DNA from: Saccharopolyspora spinosa NRRL 18395
Lineage (GTDB): Bacteria; Actinomycetota; Actinomycetes; Mycobacteriales; Pseudonocardiaceae
Direction: 5' to 3'
Length of the DNA: 64,000 nt
NCBI RefSeq assembly: GCF_000194155.1
Contig: NZ_GL877878.1
Coordinates: 1,931,490-1,995,489 of the forward strand
Below the pieces are notes generated by a model. The model ran no database searches. It saw only the letters and a list, made by a program, of their open reading frames with translations, and was not told the DNA's origin. The translations under genes and the position numbers were made by a program. This document shows positions 50,955 through 60,635 of the stretch, one piece after another. Every line of letters begins with the position of its first letter. The first letter of the stretch is position 1.

Positions 50955-51569
50955 TCACGTGTGCTTGGCTACCGCTAGGAGTCCCGGGCCGGTGGGGAGC
51001 GTGACCGGGACGAGGTCGTCGTCCTCCTGGATGGCCCGGACCAGATCTCGCAGGGCCAGGGCCAGGGCGCTCCGGGTGTCCGGGCTGGCCAGCTGAACGC
51101 CCGCGAACACGATCACCCCGCCCGGGCGCAACAGCCGGACGCCGAGGTCCAGGTACCTCGGGTAGTCCGTGGTCGCGATGCCAACCGACACCAGGTCGTA
51201 GCCGCCTTCGGTCAGCCGCGGCAGCAGGTCGACCGCCCGGCCGGCGATCAGCCGGGTCCGGCCCGGCCGCACGCCCGCCTCCCGCAGCGTGGCGCGAGCC
51301 GCGCGCTGGGCCGCCGCGTCGGCGTCGATCGAGGTCAGCACGCCGTCCGGGAGCATGCCCTGCAGTAGCCACAACGCGCTCTCGCCCGACCCGGTGCCGA
51401 CCTCCACCACGGCCTTGGCCCGCAGCGCGGCCGCCAGGAACCGCAGCACGTGTAGCGGCGACGCCCCGACCGACGTGTCCGTCGGACCGCCGGTCGGCGC
51501 GCCGGACAAGCGGGATCGCGCCTGCTCGTGGCCCACGGGCCCGGCACCCACCGGCGTCTCGGGTATCAC
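50955..51569 (-). CDS. SAM-dependent O-methyltransferase
   Basis: A 204-residue protein of the catechol/caffeoyl-CoA O-methyltransferase group: [17 protein letters not shown] (motif I), [11 protein letters not shown], and [28 protein letters not shown]. It methylates a hydroxyl on an unknown substrate. In M. tuberculosis the homologue is Rv1220c (recalled), also divergent from sigE. There is no clear ribosome site at the GTG start (51569); a leaderless transcript is possible. Confidence 0.85.
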   Translation of the reverse strand: MIPETPVGAGPVGHEQARSRLSGAPTGGPTDTSVGASPLHVLRFLAAALRAKAVVEVGTGSGESALWLLQGMLPDGVLTSIDADAAAQRAARATLREAGVRPGRTRLIAGRAVDLLPRLTEGGYDLVSVGIATTDYPRYLDLGVRLLRPGGVIVFAGVQLASPDTRSALALALRDLVRAIQEDDDLVPVTLPTGPGLLAVAKHT

Positions 51570-51794
51570 AACGCGAAAGGTTATCGGCGTTGCCGACAGC
51601 GATGTTCCGCGCGCCCGAATTCGTTAGGGGGCCGTTTCCGGCAGGCCAAGATGAGACCCGGATCACATCAGGTTCTCAGCCAGTTCTCAGGCGTCTTTAA
51701 TCGCTACCTCACCAGGGCATACGAGACTAAGCACGTCATAACCGACACCCAGCGGCGTCTCCTCGACGACAACGCCGGGAACAACGGAGGCGAC

Positions 51795-52436
51795 ATGTCC
51801 GTTCTTGGAGATGCAACCACACAGGAGGTGGCTTTTCGCCCAATGGCAACACAGCCGATGAGTGTGGCCCCGAGTGTCCAACGGAGCACCGTCTCGCCCG
51901 CAGCGGAAGAGGTCGCCTGGGCCCCGCCGACGTGGGACGAGGTGGTACGGCAGCACGCCGACCGGGTCTACCGGCTGGCGTACCGCCTGACCGGCAACCA
52001 GCACGACGCCGAAGACCTGACCCAGGAGACCTTCATCCGGGTGTTCCGGTCGCTCGCGTCGTACAAGCCGGGAACGTTCGAGGGGTGGCTGCACCGGATC
52101 ACCACGAACTTGTTCCTGGACATGGCCCGCCGCAGGTCCCGCCTGCGCATGGAGGGCCTGCCCGAGGACAGCGACCGGCTGCCCGGCGGTGGCCCGAGTC
52201 CGGAGCAGGTCTTCAACGACACCCACCTCGACCCCGACCTGCAGACGGCGCTGGACGAGCTGCCGCCGGAGTTCCGGGCGGCGGTCGTGCTCTGCGACGT
52301 CGAGGGGCTCTCCTACGAGGAGATCGGCGCCACCTTGGGCGTGAAGCTGGGTACTGTGCGTAGCAGGATCCACCGCGGGCGCCAGATGTTGAAGGCCACC
52401 TTGGAAGCTCGCCGCGAGCATCCCCGGGAGGTTTGA
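51795..52436 (+). CDS. sigE: ECF sigma factor SigE
   Basis: A 213-residue ECF sigma factor: region 2 ([32 protein letters not shown]), a linker, and region 4 ([41 protein letters not shown]). Together with the following zinc anti-sigma gene, HtrA and TatB it forms the conserved envelope-stress group (Rv1221-Rv1224, recalled). The ATG at 51795 follows GGAGG; an N-terminal ~45-residue extension precedes region 2, and internal ATGs at 51843 and 51858 are also possible. Confidence 0.95.
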   Translation: MSVLGDATTQEVAFRPMATQPMSVAPSVQRSTVSPAAEEVAWAPPTWDEVVRQHADRVYRLAYRLTGNQHDAEDLTQETFIRVFRSLASYKPGTFEGWLHRITTNLFLDMARRRSRLRMEGLPEDSDRLPGGGPSPEQVFNDTHLDPDLQTALDELPPEFRAAVVLCDVEGLSYEEIGATLGVKLGTVRSRIHRGRQMLKATLEARREHPREV

Positions 52437-52439
52437 CGA

Positions 52440-53171
52440 ATGACGGTTTTGCGTGGGTGGGGGCTGCCGGAGCAGCACCTCGCGCTGGACGCGATCGTCG
52501 CGTTGGTGGACGGGGAACTCAGCCCGAGCGCCCACGATCGCGCCGTAGCCCACTTGGCCCACTGCCCCGCGTGCACCGCGGACGCCGCCGCCCAGCGGCA
52601 GGCCCGCGCCGCGGTCCAGGCGGCCCAGACTCCGTCGATCTCACCGAAGCTGCTGCAGGCCCTGCAAGCCATTCCCGCGCACGCGGAGCTGCCGAGCCAG
52701 CCGGACGGCTTGGCGCTGACCGACGACGGCCAACTGGTCGCCGTGGCCCGCCCGGACCGGGCGAAGCGGTTCGGCGACGGGGCCACGCTCGGATCCAGCA
52801 GGCCGTTGGGCGGCTCCCAGCAGCCCTTCGGCAGCGCGTCCCCTTTCGCGCATGACGACGACGCCCCGTCGCGGCGGGTCGGCCGCCGCACCCGGCAGGG
52901 CGCCGGCGTGGTGTTCTCCGGCCTGGTGCTGGGCGCCCTCGCCTTCATGAACCTGCCGACCGACGAAGACGGGCAGCCGATCCCGAGCGCACCGGACCCG
53001 CTGCCCGGCGGGGTGTTCACGAATGCCGTCGTACCGGCTTCGTCGCGCGAATCGCTGCCCGCCGAGCCGAGCGCTGGCCATCCGACATCTCCGCACGTCG
53101 CCGCGGTCCATCCGCCCTCGTCCGCGCCCCCGGCACCGACGACCTCGGCTCCCGCCCCACCGGGGAACTGA
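52440..53171 (+). CDS. rseA: Zinc anti-sigma factor (RseA type)
   Basis: A 243-residue anti-sigma factor. The N-terminal domain has the ZAS motif HLAHCPAC (His-x3-Cys-x2-Cys), which binds zinc and the sigma factor; a single transmembrane segment (~155-172) leads to a Pro/Ser-rich outside tail. It should hold SigE inactive until stress releases it. The ATG is four bases after the sigE stop, with GGGAGG inside sigE. Confidence 0.88.
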   Translation: MTVLRGWGLPEQHLALDAIVALVDGELSPSAHDRAVAHLAHCPACTADAAAQRQARAAVQAAQTPSISPKLLQALQAIPAHAELPSQPDGLALTDDGQLVAVARPDRAKRFGDGATLGSSRPLGGSQQPFGSASPFAHDDDAPSRRVGRRTRQGAGVVFSGLVLGALAFMNLPTDEDGQPIPSAPDPLPGGVFTNAVVPASSRESLPAEPSAGHPTSPHVAAVHPPSSAPPAPTTSAPAPPGN

Positions 53172-53337
53172 GCACTCCTCCCGGCGAGGACCGCGACTTC
53201 GCCCGCTCCCACACGAACTTCACCGGTCGCCCGGCAAAATGGGCGTACCGGCAGTGGGCCCACATGCCGGTGGCATGGGCACACCGCCCGTGTGATCCAC
53301 TCGAACGGACGAGTCCCGACCGCATGCCCGGGGAGCG

Positions 53338-55104
53338 ATGAGCGACCAGCCAGGAAGGCCCGCGCAGGGCTCCGACGCCGACCAGGGACGTCGGGATCAA
53401 CCCCACGCAGACCAGCAGGAGCCCAACGGGCGATCCGCCCAACCCGTGCATCCGTGGCAGGGAGCGGCGAACCCCACCCGGGGAGTGCCCGCCGGACCGG
53501 CCAGCCCGCCCCCAGCCGCGCAGAACGGGCAGGCCGAACCACCCCACGCCGCTCACGGCGAGCAAGCCGACCCGGACAGCACCGCCGTGCATGGCAGGCC
53601 GTCCAAGCCACCGCACCCAGCGCAGCACGCCTATCCGCCCCGCCTCGCCCCGCGCCCGCTGCGACGCCCCCCGGTCGACCCATCGCAGAGCTCGGTGTTC
53701 GGCCGTCCGAAGGGCGTGCCCGGCAGCTTCGACTCGAACCGGCGCGACCTGCCGGTGCGCGGCATCGAGCAGACCCTGCCCCCGCCGGAAGCCCTAGCCC
53801 AGGCGTTCAGCCGCCCGCCGCGCAGCGGCGAACGCCTCCAGCGGGCCCCGGGCGAGCAGCCGATGACACCCGAGCCGGCCGACGAGCCGGCGCTGTGGAA
53901 CTCCGGCGAGCGCGATCCGTGGCGCGACCCGGCCGCGGCCGCGATGATCGGCCCGCCCGCTCTGGTCGAAGAACCCGAGAAGAAGCCCGACAGCACCGAA
54001 ACCGGTCCGCTGCTGAGCGCCCGCGAGGTCCTGTTCGGTCGCCGGGTGCACCCGCGCGCGCTCGCGATCCTCGCCGCGGTCGCCCTGCTCGTCGGCGTGG
54101 GCGGCGGGCTCCTCGGCCGGATCACCGCCGAGGAGGGCAACCCGCTCACCAACCCCGACGTCACCCTCGCCGAGGTGGAGCAGGGCAAGGATCGGCCGAA
54201 GGGCACCGTCGCCGCGGTCGCGCAACGCGTCGTTCCGGCCGTCGTGTCGATCGAGGTGCGAGTCGGCGCGCAGGGCGGCAGCGGATCCGGGGTGGTCATC
54301 GACGGCAACGGCTACGTGGTCACCAGCAACCACGTCATCTCGATGGCCGCAGACACCCCGAACGCGCAGGTCGCCACGGTCTTCCACGACGGCACCCGGG
54401 CCCCGGCGCGGATCGTCGGGCGGGACGTGAAGACCGACCTGGCGGTGATCAAGGTCGAGGTTTCCAACCCGACGGTCGCCCAGCTCGGCAGTTCCGACGG
54501 GCTGGCGGTCGGCGACGAGGTGATCGCCATCGGCTCGCCGCTGGGCCTGGCCGGCACCGTGACCACCGGAATCGTCAGCTCGGTGCACCGCCCGATGCGG
54601 CTGGCCGGTGAGGGCACCGACACCAACGCGGTCATCGACGCGATCCAGACCGATGCCGCGATCAATCCCGGCAACTCCGGCGGTGCCCTCGTCGACGGCA
54701 ACGGCGCGGTGGTAGGCATCAACAGCGCGATCCGCACGCTCGGTGCCGGCGGCGAGGGCGGTTCGATCGGGCTGGGCTTCGCGATCCCGATCGACGACGT
54801 CCGGCGCATCGCCCAGGAGCTGATCCGCACCGGCAACGTGCAGCACGCCAACCTCGGTGTCAACGCCAAGTCGGTCAGCGACGGGCTCGCCGACGGTGCC
54901 CAGGTGCAGAACGTGCAGGACGGCAGCGCTGCGGCGACGGCCGGGATCGCCGAAGGCGACGTGATCGTCAAGATCGGCGAGCGCAAGGTCGCTGGCGCCG
55001 ACGAGCTGATCGTGGCCGTCGACCGGCACCCGGTCGGCGAGCGCGTGCCGGTGACCGTGGTCCGGCAGGGCCGCGAACTGGTCCTGGACGTGACCCTGAA
55101 GTGA
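53338..55104 (+). CDS. htrA: HtrA/DegP-type membrane serine protease
   Basis: A 588-residue protein. A ~235-residue cytoplasmic Pro/Gln-rich region is followed by one transmembrane segment (RALAILAAVALLVGVGGGLL), a trypsin-like domain with His332 (SNHVIS), Asp367 (KTDLAV) and Ser447 (NPGNSGGAL), and a C-terminal PDZ domain. HtrA proteases degrade or sense misfolded envelope proteins, and could cleave the anti-sigma factor. The ATG at 53338 follows GGGGAGCG. Confidence 0.92.
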   Translation: MSDQPGRPAQGSDADQGRRDQPHADQQEPNGRSAQPVHPWQGAANPTRGVPAGPASPPPAAQNGQAEPPHAAHGEQADPDSTAVHGRPSKPPHPAQHAYPPRLAPRPLRRPPVDPSQSSVFGRPKGVPGSFDSNRRDLPVRGIEQTLPPPEALAQAFSRPPRSGERLQRAPGEQPMTPEPADEPALWNSGERDPWRDPAAAAMIGPPALVEEPEKKPDSTETGPLLSAREVLFGRRVHPRALAILAAVALLVGVGGGLLGRITAEEGNPLTNPDVTLAEVEQGKDRPKGTVAAVAQRVVPAVVSIEVRVGAQGGSGSGVVIDGNGYVVTSNHVISMAADTPNAQVATVFHDGTRAPARIVGRDVKTDLAVIKVEVSNPTVAQLGSSDGLAVGDEVIAIGSPLGLAGTVTTGIVSSVHRPMRLAGEGTDTNAVIDAIQTDAAINPGNSGGALVDGNGAVVGINSAIRTLGAGGEGGSIGLGFAIPIDDVRRIAQELIRTGNVQHANLGVNAKSVSDGLADGAQVQNVQDGSAAATAGIAEGDVIVKIGERKVAGADELIVAVDRHPVGERVPVTVVRQGRELVLDVTLK

Positions 55105-55449
55105 CCGCACGGGTCGCCCAGGTTCTCGGATGGACGCGCCCGGTGCGCGGGACCGCGCGAGTTAGACGCCAGGTGGCGATTTCGCGCGAAATCGCCACAC
55201 CCGCGCCCGTGCCACCGCCGCAGGTCCCGGACGGAGGCCCCCTCGGTGCGAATCTCGCAGGCTGGACGACCTCCGAGGTTCCGACCTCCGGCGCTGGTTT
55301 TCCGCCGAACGCGCAGCTAACAGTTCGTGAAGGCCATGTGCTGGGCTACTTCCCCCTCCTGCGGCTTTCACCCGGTGGGTACGCTGGGGGCGTTGGCAGC
55401 TCATGCGGTGCTGGTCCGCGTGCCGCGAAGCCCAGGAGGTAGTCGAGAG
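55105..55449. other. 345-base gap with a 26-bp palindrome
   Basis: Between htrA and tatB. It holds a perfect 26-bp palindrome at 55173-55198 (core TTCGCGCGAA), likely the htrA terminator or an operator, and a TTCCGACCTCCG stretch resembling the dispersed repeats. No supported gene. Confidence 0.5.
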
Positions 55450-55857
55450 GTGTTCGATAGCATCGGCTGGCCCGAACTCCTGGTTCTCATCGTGGTCGGG
55501 CTGTTCATCCTCGGCCCGGAGCGCCTGCCGCAGGGCGCGGCGTGGCTGGGCAAGACGGTTCGCCAGGTCAAGGAGTACGCGACCGGCGCCCGCGAGCAGA
55601 TCAAGTCCGAGCTCGGCCCGGAGTTCGACGAGCTGCGCAAGCCGCTGGAGGACCTGCGCGGCATCCGCAACTTCAACCCGCGCACGGCGGTGACCAAGCA
55701 CCTCTTCGACGGGGAGAACCCGCTCGACGGCATCACCAACACCAACGGCAGCACGAACGGCAGCGGCTACCAGCCGAAGCCGGCGGACCCGCCGAAGCCC
55801 GCGCAGCGCCCGCTCGCCCCAGGCGAGCGCCCCCCGTACGACTCCGACGCGACCTGA
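55450..55857 (+). CDS. tatB: Twin-arginine translocase subunit TatB
   Basis: A 135-residue protein: a short N-terminal transmembrane helix ([21 protein letters not shown], whose E and GPE are TatA/B marks), an amphipathic helix ([20 protein letters not shown]) and a charged C-terminal region. It recognises twin-arginine signal peptides with TatC. The GTG at 55450 follows AGGAGG. Its place behind sigE-rseA-htrA is typical of actinobacteria. Confidence 0.92.
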   Translation: MFDSIGWPELLVLIVVGLFILGPERLPQGAAWLGKTVRQVKEYATGAREQIKSELGPEFDELRKPLEDLRGIRNFNPRTAVTKHLFDGENPLDGITNTNGSTNGSGYQPKPADPPKPAQRPLAPGERPPYDSDAT

Positions 55858-55892
55858 CCCGGGAAGCCCTTCACGTTTCGCCGATCGTGGCG

Positions 55893-57095
55893 TCACGAAG
55901 CCTGCGCGACGGCGACGCGCTTGCGCGTGGGAACCGCGAGTCGGACGGCGAACGCGGCCACCGCCAGCCAGCAGCACAGCAAGACCGTCATGCCGGACCA
56001 GCCCCACGCGCCGTAGGCGGCGCCGCCCACCACGCCTCCCGCGCTGCTGCCGCCGTAATAGGCGAACTGGTACAGCGCGGACGCCTGGCCCCGGGCCGAC
56101 GCCGATGCCCGGGCCCCGACCCAACCGCTGGCCACCGAATGCGCGGCGAAGAACCCGCCGGTGAACACGACCAAGCCCACCACGATCACGAGCAGGTTGC
56201 TGGCGAGCATCAGCAGCAATCCCACCGCAGTCACCGCCAAACTGGTGAACAGCGCCTGCGTGCGTCCCCAGCGATCCGCGGCGCGACCGGCGAACGTAGA
56301 GGTGACCGTTCCGGCCGCATAGGAGAGGAACGCGAGCGCGGCGAGCGCCGGAGGCACTAGCAGCGGCGCAGCGGTGAGGCGGAAGCCCAGCACGTTGTAG
56401 ACGGTGACGAAGGCGCCCATGCCGAGCGCAGCGACCAGGTACGGCACGTAGAGCACCGGGTCGCTGAGCGCGGCGCGCAAGCCGCCAAGCAGCGGTCGCC
56501 AGCGCAACGGCTGCCGGTGGTGGTTGCGTTCGGCGGGGAGCAGCACCACGAACAGCACCGTGCACACCCCGGCGAGCAGCGCCACCGCGAGCATCCCGCC
56601 GTGCCAGCCGGCGAAGTCGCCGACCACTCCGCCCAGCAGCCGACCGGACATGCCGCCGATGGTGGTGCCCGCGACGTATAGGCCCATCGTCGTGCCCAGG
56701 TGCTGGCCGCCGGTCTCGTCGGCCAGGTAGGCGACCGCGACCGCGGCCAGGCCCGCGATCGCCGCGCCCTGGACCAGCCGGACGGCCACGAGCACCGGGA
56801 AGAACGGCACCCACGGCAGCAGCAGGCCCAGGACTTCGGCGATCAGCAGCGCCACGATCATGGTGCGGCGGCGGCCAACCACCTCCGACAGCGTGCCGAG
56901 CGGGATCGCCGCGACCGCCAACCCGAGCGTGCTTGCCGAAACCAGCAGGGCCGCCGTGCCCGGGTCCAGCGCGAAGACGTCGGCCAGCTGCGGCAGCACC
57001 GGTTGCGGCGCGTAGAGCAGGGCGAACATCGCTAGCGCGCCGAGCAGCAGGGCGATGCGGATCTTGCGGATGCGGGCCGGATCGACGGGGTTCAC
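55893..57095 (-). CDS. MFS transporter (YnfM-like)
   Basis: A 400-residue major facilitator with 12 predicted transmembrane segments. The motif GTLSEVVGRRR after segment 2 and GRAADRWGRTQ in the second half are classic MFS loops. The pattern resembles drug/sugar-efflux proteins such as YnfM/YdhP. Its transcription is divergent from the LysR-type gene, whose product probably regulates it. Confidence 0.88.
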   Translation of the reverse strand: MNPVDPARIRKIRIALLLGALAMFALLYAPQPVLPQLADVFALDPGTAALLVSASTLGLAVAAIPLGTLSEVVGRRRTMIVALLIAEVLGLLLPWVPFFPVLVAVRLVQGAAIAGLAAVAVAYLADETGGQHLGTTMGLYVAGTTIGGMSGRLLGGVVGDFAGWHGGMLAVALLAGVCTVLFVVLLPAERNHHRQPLRWRPLLGGLRAALSDPVLYVPYLVAALGMGAFVTVYNVLGFRLTAAPLLVPPALAALAFLSYAAGTVTSTFAGRAADRWGRTQALFTSLAVTAVGLLLMLASNLLVIVVGLVVFTGGFFAAHSVASGWVGARASASARGQASALYQFAYYGGSSAGGVVGGAAYGAWGWSGMTVLLCCWLAVAAFAVRLAVPTRKRVAVAQAS

Positions 57096-57158
57096 GAGCT
57101 CGAACGTAAGCAGGCCTAATTAATGCGTCCAATTCAGCTTTACAGCATCATTGATGCG

Positions 57159-58111
57159 GTGACGAATCAATCAGCCGTGCCGGACGACGCGCCGCAGCTC
57201 GCGGCCCATCTCGCCCCGGCGCTCGCCCTGCTGCGGGCGGTCGCCGCCGAGGGCCATCTCACACGAGCGGCCGAATCCCTTGGCGTCCCGCAGCCGACGG
57301 TCAGCCGCACACTGGCGAAGCTGGGCGAGCGACTCGGCACCCCGGTGATCGTGCGGCAGGGTCGCGGCATCCACCTGACCCGCGCCGGCGCCCTGCTCGC
57401 GGAGGCCGCCGAAGACGCGATGCGCGGGCTGGAGGCGGGCTGCCGCGCCGTGATCGAGGAGGTCGACCCCGATCGCGGGCACGTCACCTTCGGGTTCCAG
57501 CACACGATGGGCAGCACCCTGGTGCCGCCGCTGCTGCGAGGCTTCCGCGACGAGCACCCGCACGTGCGGTTCGGGCTCGTGCAGGGGCCGCGGGACGCCA
57601 TGCTCGCGCGGGCCTGGTCCGGCGAGGTCGACCTCTGCCTCACCGCACCACTACCGGACCGCGATCCGCGCTGGAAACCGCACCGCTGTGGCAGGAACCG
57701 CTGGTCGCGGTGCTGTTCATGCGGCACCGGCTGGCCCGGCGGAGCAAGCTGCGGCTGGCCGAACTCGCCGAGGACGACTTCGTCGCGACGCGCCCAGGCT
57801 ACGGCTTGCGGCAGATCTTCACGGGCCTGGCCGAGCGCGCCGGCTTCGAGCCGCGACTGGCCTTCGAGAGCGAAGAGGTCGACACGGTTCGGGGTTTGGT
57901 CGCCGCCGGGCTCGGCGTGGCGCTGCTGCCGCCGGGCGACAACGGCCCGGCACCGGGCACCGTCGAGGTGCCGCTGGATCCGCCAGCGCACCGCACGATC
58001 GGGCTCGCCTGGCCAGCAGGCCGAATCCTGCCCCCAGCGGTCCGCACGTTCCGCGACTTCACCCTGGCCCGGCGCAATTTCAATGGAAATCGAAGATCCG
58101 ATTTCCATTGA
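57159..58111 (+). pseudogene. LysR-type regulator with one frameshift
   Basis: The N-terminal part encodes a LysR helix-turn-helix (LTRAAESLGVPQPTVSRTLAKLG), then an effector domain beginning RGHVTFGFQHTMGS. After RDPRWK the frame changes; TAPLWQEPLVAVLFMRHRLA continues in another frame to the stop at 58109. Restoring one A in AAA at 57675-57677 would give an intact protein of about 317 residues. It is a pseudogene or a sequencing error in a short homopolymer. The start (GTG at 57159 or ATG at 57123) is uncertain. It probably regulates the divergent MFS transporter. Confidence 0.75.
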
Positions 58112-58114
58112 AAT
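58077..58114. terminator. 16-bp hairpin overlapping the LysR and pepA ends
   Basis: ATTTCAATGGAAATCG (58077-58092) pairs perfectly with 58099-58114 around AAGATC. It lies at the convergent junction of the two genes, overlaps the LysR C-terminus, and is AT-richer than its surroundings. A bidirectional terminator is likely. Confidence 0.75.
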
Positions 58115-58133
58115 CGCGTATCGACTCGCCGGG

Positions 58134-59714
58134 TCACTCCGAGAGGTTCGCGGCCAGCTCGACGAGGCTGCGAGCCGCGAAACCGGTCCCGCCCGACACC
58201 ACCTCGGCGTAGTCCTTGTCGGCCCGAGCCGGGCCCGCGATGTCCAGGTGCGCCCACCGCAGACCGTCGGTGAACTCGCGCAGGAAAAGCGCGGCGGTGA
58301 TTCCGCCGGGCCCCGGCGGGGTCTGCTTCACATCGGCCAGCTGGCCCTTCACGTCCTCGGCGTGGTCCTCCAGCAGCGGCATCCGCCACCAGGCCTCGCC
58401 GACCCGCTCCCCGGCCTCGCGGATGCGGTCGGCCAGCTCGTCGTCCGTGGCGAACAACCCGCCGGTGCGCAGCCCCAAGGCGACCTTCATAGCCCCGGTC
58501 AGCGTCGCGACGTCCACCAGCAGGTCGGGTTCGAGCCGGTCCACGGCGTAGGCCACGGCGTCGGCGAGCACCATCCGGCCTTCGGCGTCGGTGTTGCTGA
58601 CCTCCGTGGTGGTACCGCCGTAGTGCCGGACGACGTCGCCGGGCCGGTAGGCGCTGCCGGACACGTGGTTCTCCGCCGACGGCACCAGGCCGGTCACCCG
58701 GACCGGCAACCCCAGCCGCGCGATGGTCAGCAGCGCACTGATCACCGCCGCGCCGCCGGACATGTCGGTGCGCATCAAGTGCATGCCCTCGGCGGGCTTG
58801 ATCGAGATGCCGCCGGTGTCGAAGGTGATGCCCTTGCCCACCAGCACCAGGTGCGGGCCCCGGGCGTCCTGCGGCTGGTAGGTCAGCTCCAGCAGCCTGG
58901 GCGGCCGCGCCGAGCCGCCGCCGACCGCGAGGATCCCGCCGAAACCGTTGTCGGCGAGCCACTTCTCGTCGCGCACCGCGGCGGTCAGGTTCTCGACGTC
59001 GGCGGCCAGTTCGGCGGCGACCCCAGTGAACCAGGCCGGGTCCTTGATGTTCGAGGGCGCGTTGGCGAGGTCGCGGGCCAGCGCAGTGGCCGCCGCCAGC
59101 TCGCGGGTCCGCCGGACCTGCTCGCCCAGTGCGGCCTGGTCGGCACCCTCCGGCGCCACGAGCAAGACCTTCCGCAGGCGCGGCGGCGCCGGCTTGGCGG
59201 TTACCCGGAACCGGTATCCGCCCAGCGCCAGCCCCAGCGTCAGCGCCGACACCACGTCGCGGTCGACGTTGTCGGGCAGCCGGATCTGGAGGTAGTCCGC
59301 GTCGGAAGCGTCTCCGAAGTCGCCGATCTCGTCCTCGGACTCCGCTGCCTCGCCCAGCCTCTCGCGCAACGCGCGCGCCAGCGCCGCCCCGGCGCTGCGC
59401 CATTTCACGGGCTCCCCGGAGCCGACGCCCACGACCCAGCCGACGCCGCCAGCCGGCAGCGGAAGCGCGCGGACGTCACCGGCGGCGGCCGTCGCACCGA
59501 CGGCCTGCAGCACCGCGACGTCCACATCGAACGGTTCTGCCGCGGCGGCCAGGTCCGGCCCCGCCTCGCCTTCGAAGACGGGGACCGCGCCGGGCACGCC
59601 GTCCCGCCACCGCTGCACAACGTCCACTTCGACCAGCGACGTCGGGATCACGGGCAGTGCCGGGTCCACGTCGCGGGCAGGCTGGGCGGAACGGAACACT
59701 GAAGCACCGGACAC
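58134..59714 (-). CDS. pepA: Leucyl aminopeptidase (M17)
   Basis: A 526-residue M17 peptidase: N-terminal macro-like domain, then the catalytic domain with VGKGITFDTGGISIKPAEGM, MRTDMSGGAAV, and the family signature NTDAEGRMVL. Two metals and a Lys/Arg pair release N-terminal residues from peptides. The GTG at 59714 follows AGGAAGG; the longer frame upstream is not family-like. Confidence 0.92.
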   Translation of the reverse strand: MSGASVFRSAQPARDVDPALPVIPTSLVEVDVVQRWRDGVPGAVPVFEGEAGPDLAAAAEPFDVDVAVLQAVGATAAAGDVRALPLPAGGVGWVVGVGSGEPVKWRSAGAALARALRERLGEAAESEDEIGDFGDASDADYLQIRLPDNVDRDVVSALTLGLALGGYRFRVTAKPAPPRLRKVLLVAPEGADQAALGEQVRRTRELAAATALARDLANAPSNIKDPAWFTGVAAELAADVENLTAAVRDEKWLADNGFGGILAVGGGSARPPRLLELTYQPQDARGPHLVLVGKGITFDTGGISIKPAEGMHLMRTDMSGGAAVISALLTIARLGLPVRVTGLVPSAENHVSGSAYRPGDVVRHYGGTTTEVSNTDAEGRMVLADAVAYAVDRLEPDLLVDVATLTGAMKVALGLRTGGLFATDDELADRIREAGERVGEAWWRMPLLEDHAEDVKGQLADVKQTPPGPGGITAALFLREFTDGLRWAHLDIAGPARADKDYAEVVSGGTGFAARSLVELAANLSE

Positions 59715-60063
59715 GAGAAGACCTTCCTGCACGGCTCGTCGCGCGCACTCGACTGTCTGTCCTTGAAACGGCGGGGCGGCTTGTGCGGCCCGCAGAACGG
59801 GTTCAACGAAAGCTCCGAAGCTACCGTTCGCGCAGGCCCGGGCACGATGCGCACCCCGTCCGGGCCGCAGGGGCGGCATGCTGGGTGATCACGGGGCGGT
59901 CCAAGGACTTGCCTGTTGCCGACGACGGCCCCGGCGCCACCTCGGCACCGGGGCCCGACCGCGGCGAAGAACGCTCGCCACTCGCCGTCGACTTGATTGC
60001 GTTGTCGCCTCGGGCGCTGGGTGCACCGGCTTGCGGTGCTTCCCCGATCGCCAGCCGGCGGCC
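59715..60063. other. 349-base intergenic region
   Basis: Between DUF3117 (60064) and pepA (start 59714), both on the minus strand. I see no gene in it. It should contain the pepA promoter. Confidence 0.4.
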
Positions 60064-60231
60064 TCAGCCGGTGGCCGACTCCAGGGCGTCGCCCAGGTTC
60101 TTGGCCTCCTCGACCGACATCTCGACGACGAGCCGCCCACCACCCTCAAGCGGGACGCGCATCACAATGCCGCGTCCCTCCTTAGTCACCTCGAGGGGAC
60201 CGTCACCGGTCCGGGGCTTCATGGCCGCCAT
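60064..60231 (-). CDS. DUF3117 small protein
   Basis: A 55-residue actinobacterial protein: MAAMKPRTGDGPLEVTKEGR, then a beta-hairpin region and SVEEAKNLGDAL. This very conserved small family (Rv1211 in M. tuberculosis, recalled) has no known function. ATG at 60231, with GGAGG upstream. It is divergent from the enoyl-CoA hydratase gene. Confidence 0.88.
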   Translation of the reverse strand: MAAMKPRTGDGPLEVTKEGRGIVMRVPLEGGGRLVVEMSVEEAKNLGDALESATG

Positions 60232-60635
60232 AGCGTGCTCCCTCCGTGAACTCATCCCCCGCTGATCGCCACAACCAGCTCGGGTCCTCCCCATTCTCCC
60301 CCATCCCGAGGTGTGGACGAAACCGAGCCGATCAACTCGTGTCGCCCGTGCGCTGGTCGAATGCCCGCGAGGGCTGGCAGACTCACCGCCCGTGCGGGCT
60401 GTTTCGGTGCGTTCCGGCGCGACCGCCCACGACCTGGCAGCGGCGCCGCGGCGGGCCGGGATCGGCGGGCCCTCCGCGGTCGCCGACCGGTCCCGGTGGC
60501 GCTCGACCACAACCCGGGCGACCAGCCAGAACACTGTCTACTCGGGACTTCGCGAGATCCGCGGCGTCCACTTTGGAAACATCGAGTAGCGGTCCGGCGA
60601 CCCGCCACAACGGACCCCAAGGCAAGGAGCGCGAA
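60232..60635. other. 404-base divergent intergenic region
   Basis: Upstream of DUF3117 (-) and the enoyl-CoA hydratase (+). Several short frames are open here but none has codon bias or a ribosome site that I trust. Both promoters must be within it. Confidence 0.4.
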
